A stretch of 39,833 nucleotides of DNA from Streptomyces sporangiiformans (GTDB lineage Bacteria; Actinomycetota; Actinomycetes; Streptomycetales; Streptomycetaceae): NCBI RefSeq assembly GCF_005768555.2, contig NZ_VCHX02000181.1, positions 1 through 39,833 on the forward strand, written 5' to 3'. A program made the position numbers and the translations under genes. Below are positions 1-6,872 of the stretch, one piece after another. The notes under the pieces are model-generated. The model ran no database searches and was not told the origin of the DNA. It was given only the letters and a program-made list of their open reading frames with translations. Within the stretch, counting starts at the first letter, position 1; each line of letters opens with the position of its first letter.

Positions 1-26
1 TGAGGACGAGGCCGTTCAGGCCGATA

Positions 27-52
27 CGGGGGTCTGGGGGCGGAGCCCCCAG
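27..52. repeat. GC hairpin, interspersed repeat family C
   Basis: CTGGGGGC, GGA, GCCCCCAG form a perfect 8-bp stem at 34-52. The 23 bp at 27-49 recur exactly at 32036-32058. It lies 3' of the SDR gene, so it may also help end transcription, but its identity with a distant intergenic copy marks it as a dispersed element. Such GC-rich intergenic repeats are common in Streptomyces. Confidence 0.7.
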
Positions 53-64
53 GTACGGGATGAT

Positions 65-107
65 GGGGGTCCCCCCTGCTCGAGCGAAGCCGAGAGCTTG
101 GGGGAGG
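65..107. repeat. Interspersed palindromic repeat, family A copy 1
   Basis: A GGGGGTCCCCCC block is followed by a TGCTCGAGCGAAGCCGAG core and an AGCTTGGGGGAG tail. The C-run and G-run can pair and the core folds as CTCG/CGAG. Nearly the same sequence, one C shorter, is at about 34456-34497. From memory this unit is widely dispersed in Streptomyces intergenic DNA. Confidence 0.75.
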
Positions 108-117
108 GTAGGGGCGG

Positions 118-135
118 CGGGGGCGAAAACCCCCG
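118..135 (-). terminator. Hairpin downstream of the SDR gene
   Basis: CGGGGG and CCCCCG pair around a CGAAAA loop just beyond the stop codon at 141-143. Read on the minus strand the loop is TTTTCG. The stem has only six pairs and no U tract, as is common in Streptomyces, so this is a plausible rather than proven terminator. Confidence 0.5.
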
Positions 136-140
136 GTCAC

Positions 141-911
141 CTACGCCGCATGTCCGCCATCCACCGAGAACTCCGCCCCCGTGACATACCCCGCCTCACC
201 CCCCGCCAGATACGCGACCATCGACGCCACCTCCTCCGCGGAGCCGAACCGCCCGAGAGCCGTGTCCGCGCTCTGACCGGGCGCGTACGGACCGGTCGCC
301 GGGTTCATGTCGGTGTCGATGGGACCGGGATGGACGATGTTCGCGGTGATGCCACGATCGGCCAGCTCACGGGCGAGCGCCTTCGTCAGGCCGATCAGAG
401 CGGACTTGCTCGTCGCGTAGAGCGTGCCGCCCGGGCCCGGTACACGCTGTGTCATACAGCTGCCGATCATGATGATGCGGCCTCCGGGGACCAGCCGCGT
501 GGCGGCTGCCTGGGAGGTGAGGAAGACGCCACGGACGTTGGTCGCGAGGACGCGGTCCACGTCCGCGAGGGAGAACGTGGGCAGGGGCCCGAGAAGTCCG
601 ACGCCGGCGTTGTTGACCAGCACGTCGAGCCGTCCGAACGAGGTCGCGGCCCGCTCGACGGCCTCCACCGCCTCGGCCGCGTCCGCCGCGTCCGCCCGCA
701 GCGCGACGCCGCGCCGCCCCAGCGCCTCGATGCCCCGTACGACGTCCTGCGCGGCTTCCTTGCCCTGTACGTAGGTGACGGCCACGTCCGCGCCCGCACG
801 GGCGAGCCGGAGCGCCGTCGCCGCCCCGATCCCACGGCTGCCGCCGGTCACGAGGGCCACTTTGCCGTGCAGGGTGTCTTGCGGGGCGTTCCTGATGTCG
901 TGAGAAGTCAT
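141..911 (-). CDS. SDR family NAD(P)-dependent oxidoreductase
   Basis: A classical short-chain dehydrogenase/reductase of 256 residues, the usual size for the family. The Rossmann motif TGGSRGIG is at residues 22-29, NNAG at 100-103, and the catalytic Ser/Tyr/Lys set is Ser151, Tyr165 and Lys169 (YATSK). The C-terminus has the family's VTGAEFSVDGG ending. The likely reaction is NAD(P)H-linked interconversion of an alcohol and a ketone (3-oxoacyl-ACP-reductase-like); the substrate cannot be read from sequence. I start at the ATG (MTSHDIRN) because the in-frame extension upstream has no domain content. It is divergent from the DHFR-like gene at 1060, with 148 bp between. That gap holds CACCGG/CCGGTG arms at 922-943 but no clear promoter. 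Confidence 0.9.
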   Translation of the reverse strand: MTSHDIRNAPQDTLHGKVALVTGGSRGIGAATALRLARAGADVAVTYVQGKEAAQDVVRGIEALGRRGVALRADAADAAEAVEAVERAATSFGRLDVLVNNAGVGLLGPLPTFSLADVDRVLATNVRGVFLTSQAAATRLVPGGRIIMIGSCMTQRVPGPGGTLYATSKSALIGLTKALARELADRGITANIVHPGPIDTDMNPATGPYAPGQSADTALGRFGSAEEVASMVAYLAGGEAGYVTGAEFSVDGGHAA

Positions 912-1059
912 GGCTTCATCACACCGGCCGTCGCCCTCCGGTGCTGGCGGCGATCGGACGCCGAGTTCACACCTGGACGGCGGGACCGATGAGTTGCGGG
1001 GGTCCGTGGGGTCTGAGCTGATGACAGGACACCACCCACATCGAAAGAAGGCACCGGTC

Positions 1060-1689
1060 ATGGGCAAGCTCACCCTCACCAGCTTCGTCACCCTCGACGG
1101 CGTCTACCAGGCCCCCGGCGGTCCCAACGAGGACCCGAGCGGTGGGTTCGGGCACGGCGGCTGGAGCGTTCCGTACGGCGACGAGGACTTCGGACGGTTC
1201 ATGATCGAGGTCTTCGACCACGCGGGCGCGTTCCTCCTCGGCCGCCGTACGTACGAGATCTTCGCCTCGCACTGGCCCAAGGTCACCGATCCGGCCGACC
1301 CGATCGCCTCGAAGCTCAACTCCCTGCCCAAGTACGTCGCCTCGTCGACGCTCACGCAGCCGGACTGGGCCAACACCACGGTGATCGACGGTGACCTGGT
1401 CAAGGAGGTCACCGCGCTCAAGGAGGACACCGACGGAGAGCTCCAGGTCCACGGCAGCGGCGCCCTCGCACAGTCTCTTCTGGGGCTCGACCTGGTGGAC
1501 ACCGTTCACCTGTTGTCCTTCCCCGTCGTACTCGGCACGGGCCGCCGCCTCTTCGCCGAGGGTGGGCTGCCGACCGCGTTCCGGCACACCGGGGCGCGCG
1601 TCACGAGCAAGGGCGTCGCCATCCACACCTACGAGCTGGCAGGACGTCCGGAATACGGCTCGTACGAGCTTCCGACGGAAACCGCGTAG
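1060..1689 (+). CDS. Dihydrofolate reductase family protein (RibD C-terminal type)
   Basis: This 209-residue protein opens with MGKLTLTSFVTLDGVYQAPG, the typical first strand of the DHFR-like/RibD_C fold, and contains the LLGRRTYE stretch and a C-terminal VVLGTGRRLF segment. Members reduce pteridine or ribosyl-pyrimidine substrates with NADPH, but most stand-alone actinobacterial copies have unknown substrates, and this one has no folate or riboflavin neighbours. The start follows a GAAAGAAGG ribosome-binding site (about 1042-1051); an upstream in-frame ATG would add about 50 residues unlike the family. It is probably a cytosolic single-gene unit. Confidence 0.85.
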   Translation: MGKLTLTSFVTLDGVYQAPGGPNEDPSGGFGHGGWSVPYGDEDFGRFMIEVFDHAGAFLLGRRTYEIFASHWPKVTDPADPIASKLNSLPKYVASSTLTQPDWANTTVIDGDLVKEVTALKEDTDGELQVHGSGALAQSLLGLDLVDTVHLLSFPVVLGTGRRLFAEGGLPTAFRHTGARVTSKGVAIHTYELAGRPEYGSYELPTETA

Positions 1690-1786
1690 AGCGTGCGGAC
1701 GGGAGCCGTGTCGTCCCGGTGTGTCTGTCGCGCGGCAGGTTAACTACCGGAAAATTCAACCGACTTGCTGGGCAAAAACGTCGCCC

Positions 1787-1814
1787 TTGACATTGACATG
1801 CCAGGGTCTACGCG
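1787..1814 (+). promoter_or_regulatory. Candidate promoter of the secreted RNase gene
   Basis: Two overlapping TTGACA hexamers (1787-1792 and 1793-1798) lie in an AT-richer patch upstream of the RNase start. TACGCG at 1809-1814 is a poor -10 for the first hexamer (16-bp spacing). The doubled -35 is clear by eye; the -10 assignment is a guess. Confidence 0.4.
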
Positions 1815-1830
1815 CGTCATGCTAGAAGGC

Positions 1831-2223
1831 ATGAGATTCCCCCCACGTACCACTCGCATCGGCGCCCTGGTCTCTCTGATGTCCGCCCTGCTCATAGGCG
1901 GCGCCGCCACGATTCCCGCGAACGCGGCGCCGACCGCGGTCGGCAACGTCTGCTACAGCGCGCTGCCGTCCCAGGCGCACGACACGCTCGACCTGATCGA
2001 GTCGGGCGGTCCCTTCCCCTACCCCCAGGACGGCACCGTCTTCCAGAACAGGGAAGGCATCCTTCCGGACCAGAGCACCGGCTACTACCACGAGTACACG
2101 GTGATCACTCCCGGCTCCGACACGCGCGGTGCCCGACGCATCGTCACCGGTGAGGAGCAGCAGGAGGACTACTACACGGCGGACCACTACGCCTCGTTCC
2201 GGCTGGTCGACTACGGCTGCTGA
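1831..2223 (+). CDS. Secreted guanyl-specific ribonuclease, RNase Sa type
   Basis: This 130-residue precursor has a signal peptide (basic MRFPPRTTR, hydrophobic core to about residue 27, IPANAA cleavage region) and a mature part closely matching Streptomyces RNase Sa of the N1/T1-barnase superfamily. RNase Sa catalytic Glu54, Arg65, Arg69 and His85 correspond to Glu88, Arg99, Arg103 and His119. The single disulfide would be Cys41-Cys130. It should cleave single-stranded RNA 3' of guanosine outside the cell. The start is preceded by AGAAGG; upstream in-frame ATGs would break the signal peptide. Its stop at 2221-2223 abuts the stop of the convergent small membrane gene. No barstar-like inhibitor is encoded in the window. 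Confidence 0.92.
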   Translation: MRFPPRTTRIGALVSLMSALLIGGAATIPANAAPTAVGNVCYSALPSQAHDTLDLIESGGPFPYPQDGTVFQNREGILPDQSTGYYHEYTVITPGSDTRGARRIVTGEEQQEDYYTADHYASFRLVDYGC

Positions 2224-2430
2224 TCACCCGGATCGCCGGCTCTCGGCGGCTGCGAACAGCGCGATCGACAGGACCAGCAGAGCGACGCTCGCGTAGATCT
2301 CGTAGCCCTCGAGAAGGCCGATCCTCTGCACGAGGGGCCAGGCACGCAGCCAGCCGGTGAGCTCGTGCATCAGACCGGCCGCGCCCTGTATGAGAGCGAT
2401 CACGCCGAGAAACTCCAGAACCTGCTTCAT
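2224..2430 (-). CDS. Small two-helix membrane protein
   Basis: A 68-residue protein with two predicted membrane helices, about residues 5-21 (LEFLGVIALIQGAAGLM) and 46-62 (ASVALLVLSIALFAAA), joined by a loop of about 25 residues with several charges. The start MKQVLEFLG follows GAGGATCC; the longer frame adds 12 residues without a better site. Its stop abuts the stop of the RNase gene on the other strand with no base between, so the two transcripts must overlap or end inside each other. I do not recognise a family. Co-localisation with a secreted RNase suggests nothing firm, and it does not resemble barstar. Confidence 0.6.
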   Translation of the reverse strand: MKQVLEFLGVIALIQGAAGLMHELTGWLRAWPLVQRIGLLEGYEIYASVALLVLSIALFAAAESRRSG

Positions 2431-2527
2431 ACCAGGATCCTCGCCCCGCGGACCCCCCACGCTCATCGGCCGCGGGGCGAGGTATGTCCCGACGGAAGTC
2501 TCGGGCCGGAGCGGTGGGGGCGAGCCG

Positions 2528-2550
2528 AAAGTCTTCGACGGTGCGACTTT
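2528..2550. promoter_or_regulatory. Inverted repeat AAAGTC-N11-GACTTT
   Basis: Perfect 6-bp arms (2528-2533 and 2545-2550) lie upstream of the two-component operon. An operator for the NarL-type regulator encoded at 4027 is a reasonable guess from position and symmetry alone. Confidence 0.35.
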
Positions 2551-2628
2551 GGTCGGTGATCATGTGCTGTGGGCTGTGGGAGAGTCCGCCGATGCGTAGA
2601 TTTGTCGACCGTGAGGGGTAACGAGGGG

Positions 2629-3960
2629 ATGCGGGGGGCGGGGGCAGGCCCGGGGGCGACGTCGCTGACGGCGTCGGAGGCGCTGCCTTTGCCTTTGCCT
2701 CTGCCCGGGCGCCGCTGGCTGCTCCCTTCGGCGGTCGCCGCCGAGCTCGACCCCGACCGGGTGGCGCGCGCCGGGCGGACGGGGCGGCCCCGGCGCACCG
2801 TGCGCGACTGGATCGTCGACTTCTCCGTCTTCCTGCTGGCCGTCGTCCTCGGTCTGCTCACCGCGGACAGCCTGCCCGAAGCGCCCGGCACCCCGTACGC
2901 GCTGGAGGTCGCCGACCAGTGGATCGGCGCGTTCGCCTGCGCCGCGATCTGGCTGCGCCACCGTTGGCCGGTCGGTTTCGCCGTGGCCATGGTCCCCGTC
3001 ACCTTCGTCTCGGTCACGGCGGGCGGTGCGGGTCTGGTCGCGCTGTTCACGCTCGCCGTGCACAGACCTTTCAAGTACGTGGCCTGCGTCGGCGGTGTCT
3101 CGACCGCCCTGGTACCGCTCCTCTACTGGCTGCGGCCCGACCCCGATCTGGGCTACGTCCCGTCGGTGATCCTCGGGGTGCTGCTGGCCGTCGCGATCAC
3201 CGGCTGGGGCATGTTCGTCCGCTCCCGCCGCCAGCTCCTGCTGAGCCTGCGCGACCGTGCCCGGCGCGCGGAGACGGAGGCCGCCCTCCGCGCCGAACAG
3301 GCCCAGCGCCTGGCGCGCGAGGCCATCGCGCGCGAGATGCACGACGTCCTGGCCCACCGGCTCACGCTGTTGAGCGTCCACGCGGGCGCGCTGGAGTTCC
3401 GGCCTGACGCACCCAGGGAGGAGGTGGCGCGGGCGGCCGGCGTCATTCGGGAGAGTGCGCACGACGCGTTGCAGGACCTGCGGGAGATCATCGGGGTGTT
3501 GCGGAGGGGGGTCGGGGACGAGGGCGGGGCCGGGCCCGGGGATGCGGTGGGGGAGCCCGGGCGGCCGCAGCCGACCCTCGCGGCGCTGGAGGCGCTCGTC
3601 TCGGAGTCCCGTGAGGCCGGGATGAAGGTGCTGCTCGACAACCGCGTCGCCGACGCGGCCTCCGCTCCCGCCTCCGTCGGGCGTACCGCGTACCGGATCG
3701 CGCAGGAGGGCCTGACCAATGCGCGCAAGCACGCACCCGGGGCGGAGGTGACGGTCGCCGTGTCGGGAGCGCCGGGGGACGGACTGACCGTGTCCGTACG
3801 CAATCCGGATCCGTCGGGCGAGGTCCCGCCGGTGCCGGGCTCCGGGCAGGGGCTGATCGGGCTGACCGAGCGGGCGATGCTGGCGGGCGGCCGGCTTGCC
3901 CACGGGCCGCTGGGAGACGGGGGGTTCGAGGTGCGGGCCTGGCTGCCGTGGGAGCGGTGA
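2629..3960 (+). CDS. Sensor histidine kinase, HisKA_3/NarL type
   Basis: About 443 residues. Five to six membrane segments lie between residues 62 and 197, followed by a short coiled-coil-like linker. The HisKA_3 dimerisation box REMHDVLAHRLTLLSVHAG holds the phospho-accepting His238. The C-terminal HATPase_c has the N-box EGLTNARKHAPG and G-box GSGQGLIGLTERA. It should autophosphorylate and pass phosphate to Asp56 of the regulator at 4027. The membrane part has no recognisable extracellular sensor domain, so the signal is probably sensed in or near the membrane. The start is uncertain: ATG 2629 has TGAGGGG about ten bases upstream, but GTG 2614 and an earlier frame to 2569 are possible. The first 50 residues are low-complexity. 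Confidence 0.88.
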   Translation: MRGAGAGPGATSLTASEALPLPLPLPGRRWLLPSAVAAELDPDRVARAGRTGRPRRTVRDWIVDFSVFLLAVVLGLLTADSLPEAPGTPYALEVADQWIGAFACAAIWLRHRWPVGFAVAMVPVTFVSVTAGGAGLVALFTLAVHRPFKYVACVGGVSTALVPLLYWLRPDPDLGYVPSVILGVLLAVAITGWGMFVRSRRQLLLSLRDRARRAETEAALRAEQAQRLAREAIAREMHDVLAHRLTLLSVHAGALEFRPDAPREEVARAAGVIRESAHDALQDLREIIGVLRRGVGDEGGAGPGDAVGEPGRPQPTLAALEALVSESREAGMKVLLDNRVADAASAPASVGRTAYRIAQEGLTNARKHAPGAEVTVAVSGAPGDGLTVSVRNPDPSGEVPPVPGSGQGLIGLTERAMLAGGRLAHGPLGDGGFEVRAWLPWER

Positions 3961-4026
3961 GCGTGGTGCCACGGCCCGATGGGTGCGGAGTGCCGTCCTG
4001 GCGGGAACCGTGATTACGTGTGCCCC

Positions 4027-4698
4027 ATGACTCCGATCCGTCTGCTCCTCGTCGACGATGATCCGCTGGTCCGAGCCGGGCTGACCTTCATGATGGGGGG
4101 CGCCGACGACCTCGAGATCGTTGGGGAGGCTGCCGACGGGGGTGAGGTGGAGGCGCTGGTGGATCGCACGCGGCCCGATGTCGTGCTGATGGACATCCGG
4201 ATGCCCACCGTGGACGGACTGACCGCTACCGAAAGGCTCAGGAGCCGTCAGGACGCGCCCCAGGTGGTGGTGCTCACCACCTTTCACGCCGATGAGCAGG
4301 TGATGCGGGCCTTACGGGCGGGCGCGGCGGGGTTCGTCCTCAAGGACACTCCGCCGGCGGAGATCCTGGCGGCGGTGCGTCGGGTCGCGGCCGGGGATCC
4401 CGTGCTGTCGCCCACCGTCACCCGGCAGTTGATGGAGCACGCCGCGGGCGCCGCCCCGGACACACGGCATGCGAACGCCCGTACGCGGATCGCCGCGCTC
4501 AACGACCGTGAGCGCGAGGTCGCCGTCGCGGTCGGGCGGGGGCGGTCGAACGCCGAGATCGCGAGCGAGTTGTTCATGAGCGTCGCCACCGTCAAGACCC
4601 ACGTCTCCCGGATCCTCGCCAAGCTGGACCTCAACAACCGTGTGCAGATCGCCCTGTTGACCTATGACGCGGGGCTCTTGGAGGGAGACGGGTCCTAG
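4027..4698 (+). CDS. NarL/LuxR-family response regulator with a TTA codon
   Basis: A 223-residue response regulator. The receiver domain has acidic residues Asp10-Asp12, phospho-acceptor Asp56 in LMDIRMP, Thr84/85 and Lys106. The C-terminal LuxR helix-turn-helix (LNDREREVAVAVGRGRSN to VKTHVSRILAKL) binds DNA. It lies 66 bp behind the sensor kinase and is surely its partner. Codon 96 (4312-4314) is TTA, the only TTA I found in any assigned frame of the window. In Streptomyces TTA is read only by the bldA tRNA, so translation may be restricted to development or antibiotic production. The start ATG has no strong ribosome-binding site. A 17-bp-stem hairpin follows the gene. Confidence 0.92.
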   Translation: MTPIRLLLVDDDPLVRAGLTFMMGGADDLEIVGEAADGGEVEALVDRTRPDVVLMDIRMPTVDGLTATERLRSRQDAPQVVVLTTFHADEQVMRALRAGAAGFVLKDTPPAEILAAVRRVAAGDPVLSPTVTRQLMEHAAGAAPDTRHANARTRIAALNDREREVAVAVGRGRSNAEIASELFMSVATVKTHVSRILAKLDLNNRVQIALLTYDAGLLEGDGS

Positions 4699-4730
4699 CC
4701 TCGGCGTTTTGGTTGGGTCCGGGTACGAGT

Positions 4731-4768
4731 CAGGAAGTCTGCTCGCCTTCAGGCGCGCAGACTTCCTG
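4731..4768. terminator. Long bidirectional hairpin terminator
   Basis: CAGGAAGTCTGC (4731-4742) pairs perfectly with GCAGACTTCCTG (4757-4768). Inside, after one mismatch, CGCCT and AGGCG add five pairs around a two-base TC centre. It sits between the convergent response-regulator and Gfo/Idh genes and can serve both strands. Confidence 0.85.
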
Positions 4769-4803
4769 GGGGCCACAGCCTGGCAGGAGGCGCAGCCGGT
4801 GAG

Positions 4804-5817
4804 TCAGCCCGGGGTGTCCGGGATCTCCGCCACGGACACCAGCCGGCGTTCGAGCCGGGACAGTTCGCACGCCTCGGCGATCCGCAGCGCGTGCAGCGCC
4901 TCGCGCCCGTCGCACGGGTTCGTCCGCTCCCCGCGCACGACCTCGACGAAGGCGTGCAGCTCCGCCTCGTACGCGGGCGCGAATCGCTCCAGGAACCCGG
5001 TCCACGGCTTGCTCGCGGGCGGCGGCCCGGCCGGCTCCGTGGAGGCGATCGGCGTACGGTCGTCCAGGCCGACGCCGATCTGGTCCAGCTCACCGGCCAG
5101 CTCCATGCGTACGTCGTATCCCGCGCCGTTCATGCGGGTCGACGTCGCCGTGGCGAGCGTGCCGTCGTCCAGGGTGAGGACGGCCGCGGCCGTGTCGATG
5201 TCGTTCGCCTCGCGGAACATCCCGGGACCGGCGTCCGAACCCATCGCGTACACCTCGGTGACCTCTCGGCCGGTCACCCACCGCAGGATGTCGAAATCAT
5301 GCACCAGGCAGTCCCGGTACAGGCCACCGGAGAGCGGGAGATACGCGGCTGGAGGCGGCGACTGGTCGGACGTCATCGCCCGCACGGTGTGCAGCCGTCC
5401 GAGCCGGCCCGAGCGCACCGCCTCGCGCGCGGCGGCGTAGCCGGCGTCGAAGCGGCGCTGGAAGCCCAGTTGCAGTGCCGTACCGGCGGCCTCGACCTCG
5501 GCGAGCGCGGTGAGCGTGCCGGGCAGGTCGAGGGCGATGGGCTTCTCGCAGAACACCGGGAGTCCGGCGCGTGCCGCCCGACCGATCAGTTCGGCGTGGG
5601 CCGACGTGGCCGCCGTGATGACCACGGCGTCCACGCCCCAGGTGAAGATCTCGTCCACGCTGGGTGCCGCTGTGGCGCCCAGGCGGTCCGCGAGCTCACG
5701 AGCCCGGGCCGGGTCCGCGTCCGTGACGATGAGAGAGCCGCCGACCTCGCGGTGGCGGCTGAGAGCGGTCGCGTGGAATGTGCCGATACGGCCCGTTCCG
5801 ATGAGTCCGATGCGCAT
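4804..5817 (-). CDS. Gfo/Idh/MocA oxidoreductase, inositol 2-dehydrogenase-like
   Basis: 337 residues, normal for the family. The N-terminal Rossmann motif is GLIGTGRIG (residues 4-12). The catalytic lysine is Lys92 in CEKPIA, and the active-site pair Asp169/His173 (RDCLVHDFD) matches the spacing of Asp172/His176 in Bacillus IolG. The probable reaction is NAD-linked oxidation of a cyclitol or sugar hydroxyl, with myo- or scyllo-inositol as the first guess. It is divergent from a GntR/HutC regulator at 5919 with only 101 bp between, which contains a perfect palindrome, so local repression relieved by a sugar-like ligand is likely. I start at MRIGLIG because the fold begins there; the longer frame crosses the palindrome. 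Confidence 0.88.
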   Translation of the reverse strand: MRIGLIGTGRIGTFHATALSRHREVGGSLIVTDADPARARELADRLGATAAPSVDEIFTWGVDAVVITAATSAHAELIGRAARAGLPVFCEKPIALDLPGTLTALAEVEAAGTALQLGFQRRFDAGYAAAREAVRSGRLGRLHTVRAMTSDQSPPPAAYLPLSGGLYRDCLVHDFDILRWVTGREVTEVYAMGSDAGPGMFREANDIDTAAAVLTLDDGTLATATSTRMNGAGYDVRMELAGELDQIGVGLDDRTPIASTEPAGPPPASKPWTGFLERFAPAYEAELHAFVEVVRGERTNPCDGREALHALRIAEACELSRLERRLVSVAEIPDTPG

Positions 5818-5857
5818 GGGAACAAATTGAGGGCGGACCCCGCACTCTGTCAATGGT

Positions 5858-5869
5858 TTGTCCGGACAA
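5858..5869. promoter_or_regulatory. Palindromic operator TTGTCCGGACAA
   Basis: A perfect 12-bp palindrome in the 101-bp divergent region between the Gfo/Idh oxidoreductase and the GntR/HutC regulator. GntR-family operators are typically short palindromes with a GT...AC core, which this has. It is the best candidate site for the adjacent regulator, controlling both divergent genes. Confidence 0.65.
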
Positions 5870-5918
5870 TCGAACTTCACAACTTCCCGTCATCATTCAC
5901 CAGAGCTACGCTCGCTCC

Positions 5919-6683
5919 GTGCCCAAACCAGAAGTGGATCCGACCGTGACGCTCCAGCTCAGCGTCGACCGGAGCAGTCCGGTGCCGTTGTACTTCCAGC
6001 TGTCCCAGCAGCTCGAGGCGGCGATCGAGCACGGCGAGCTGACGCCCGGCAGCCTGCTGGGCAACGAGATCGAGCTCGCCGGGCGGCTCGGCCTGTCCCG
6101 CCCGACGGTCCGCCAGGCCATCCAGTCCCTCGTCGACAAGGGCCTCCTCGTACGCCGCCGAGGCGTCGGTACCCAGGTCGTGCACAGCCAGGTCAAGCGC
6201 CCGCTGGAGCTCAGCAGCCTCTACGACGACCTCGAGGCGGCCGGCCAGCGACCGGAGACCCGGGTCCTCGTCAACACCGTCGTCCCGGCGTCGGCCGAGG
6301 TCGCCGCCGCCCTCGCGGTGGCGGAGGGCAGCGACGTCCACCGCGTGGAGCGACTGCGCCTGGCTCACAGCGAGCCGGTGGCGTACCTGTGCAACTACCT
6401 GCCGCCCGGACTGCTCGACCTGGAGAGCTCGCAGCTGGAGGCCACCGGCCTGTACCGACTGATGCGAGCGGCCGGCATCACGCTGCACAGCGCCCGCCAG
6501 TCCGTCGGGGCGCGCGCCGCCACAGTGGTGGAAGCCGAACGCCTCGGCGAGCCCGAGGGAGCCCCCCTGCTCACCATGCAGCGCACCACCTTCGACGACA
6601 CGGGCCGCGCCGTCGAGTTCGGCACCCACACGTACCGGGCGTCGCGCTACTCGTTCGAGTTCCAGCTACTGGTACGCCCCTGA
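5919..6683 (+). CDS. GntR family transcriptional regulator, HutC subfamily
   Basis: 254 residues from a GTG start. The N-terminal GntR winged helix-turn-helix starts at VPLYFQLSQQLEAAIEHGEL and includes GLSRPTVRQAIQSLVDKGLL and RRRGVGTQV. It is followed by a UTRA effector domain containing the HRVERLRLAHSEPVAYLCNY strand region. HutC-type members are usually repressors released by a sugar, sugar phosphate or amino-acid derivative. The ATG at 5853 is in frame but would put the palindrome inside the gene, so I prefer GTG 5919. Divergence from an inositol-dehydrogenase-like gene and a sugar kinase downstream suggests a carbohydrate ligand. Whether the kinase at 6873 is in the same regulon is not shown. 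Confidence 0.9.
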   Translation: MPKPEVDPTVTLQLSVDRSSPVPLYFQLSQQLEAAIEHGELTPGSLLGNEIELAGRLGLSRPTVRQAIQSLVDKGLLVRRRGVGTQVVHSQVKRPLELSSLYDDLEAAGQRPETRVLVNTVVPASAEVAAALAVAEGSDVHRVERLRLAHSEPVAYLCNYLPPGLLDLESSQLEATGLYRLMRAAGITLHSARQSVGARAATVVEAERLGEPEGAPLLTMQRTTFDDTGRAVEFGTHTYRASRYSFEFQLLVRP

Positions 6684-6735
6684 GGGCCGAGATCCCTGGC
6701 CATGCCCCGTATGGGTGCAGGGCCGTACCCCGTAA

Positions 6736-6766
6736 GGGGCGCGGAGAACCGCGCGACCAGCCACAA
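6736..6766. repeat. Interspersed repeat, family B copy 1
   Basis: This 31-bp stretch (GGGGCGCGGAGAACCGCGCG, then ACCAGCCACAA) recurs with three substitutions at 31976-32006. The upstream CGCCCCT near the gntR stop and the AGGGGCG here could pair. From memory it is a common dispersed Streptomyces intergenic element, often with a hairpin in front. Confidence 0.75.
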
Positions 6767-6872
6767 TGAACCGGCAGCGAACAAACGACCGGCACCTGCC
6801 CACGGCTCGCCAAGCCGACGGCAAGGGACTCCGTCGTGCAGCCCAGCGGCAGCGTGAGGCAGAATCGGCGCG

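Noticed and set aside
2602..2624. TTGTCGACC, eight bases, TAACGA before the histidine kinase as a third PafBC-type promoter
   Set aside because: The upstream box differs from the other two after TTGTC, the -10 lacks its final T, and the start codon lies only five bases beyond it.
5853..5918. Upstream ATG start for the GntR regulator
   Set aside because: It would place the divergent operator palindrome inside the coding sequence and adds 22 residues before the conserved domain; GTG 5919 is more consistent.
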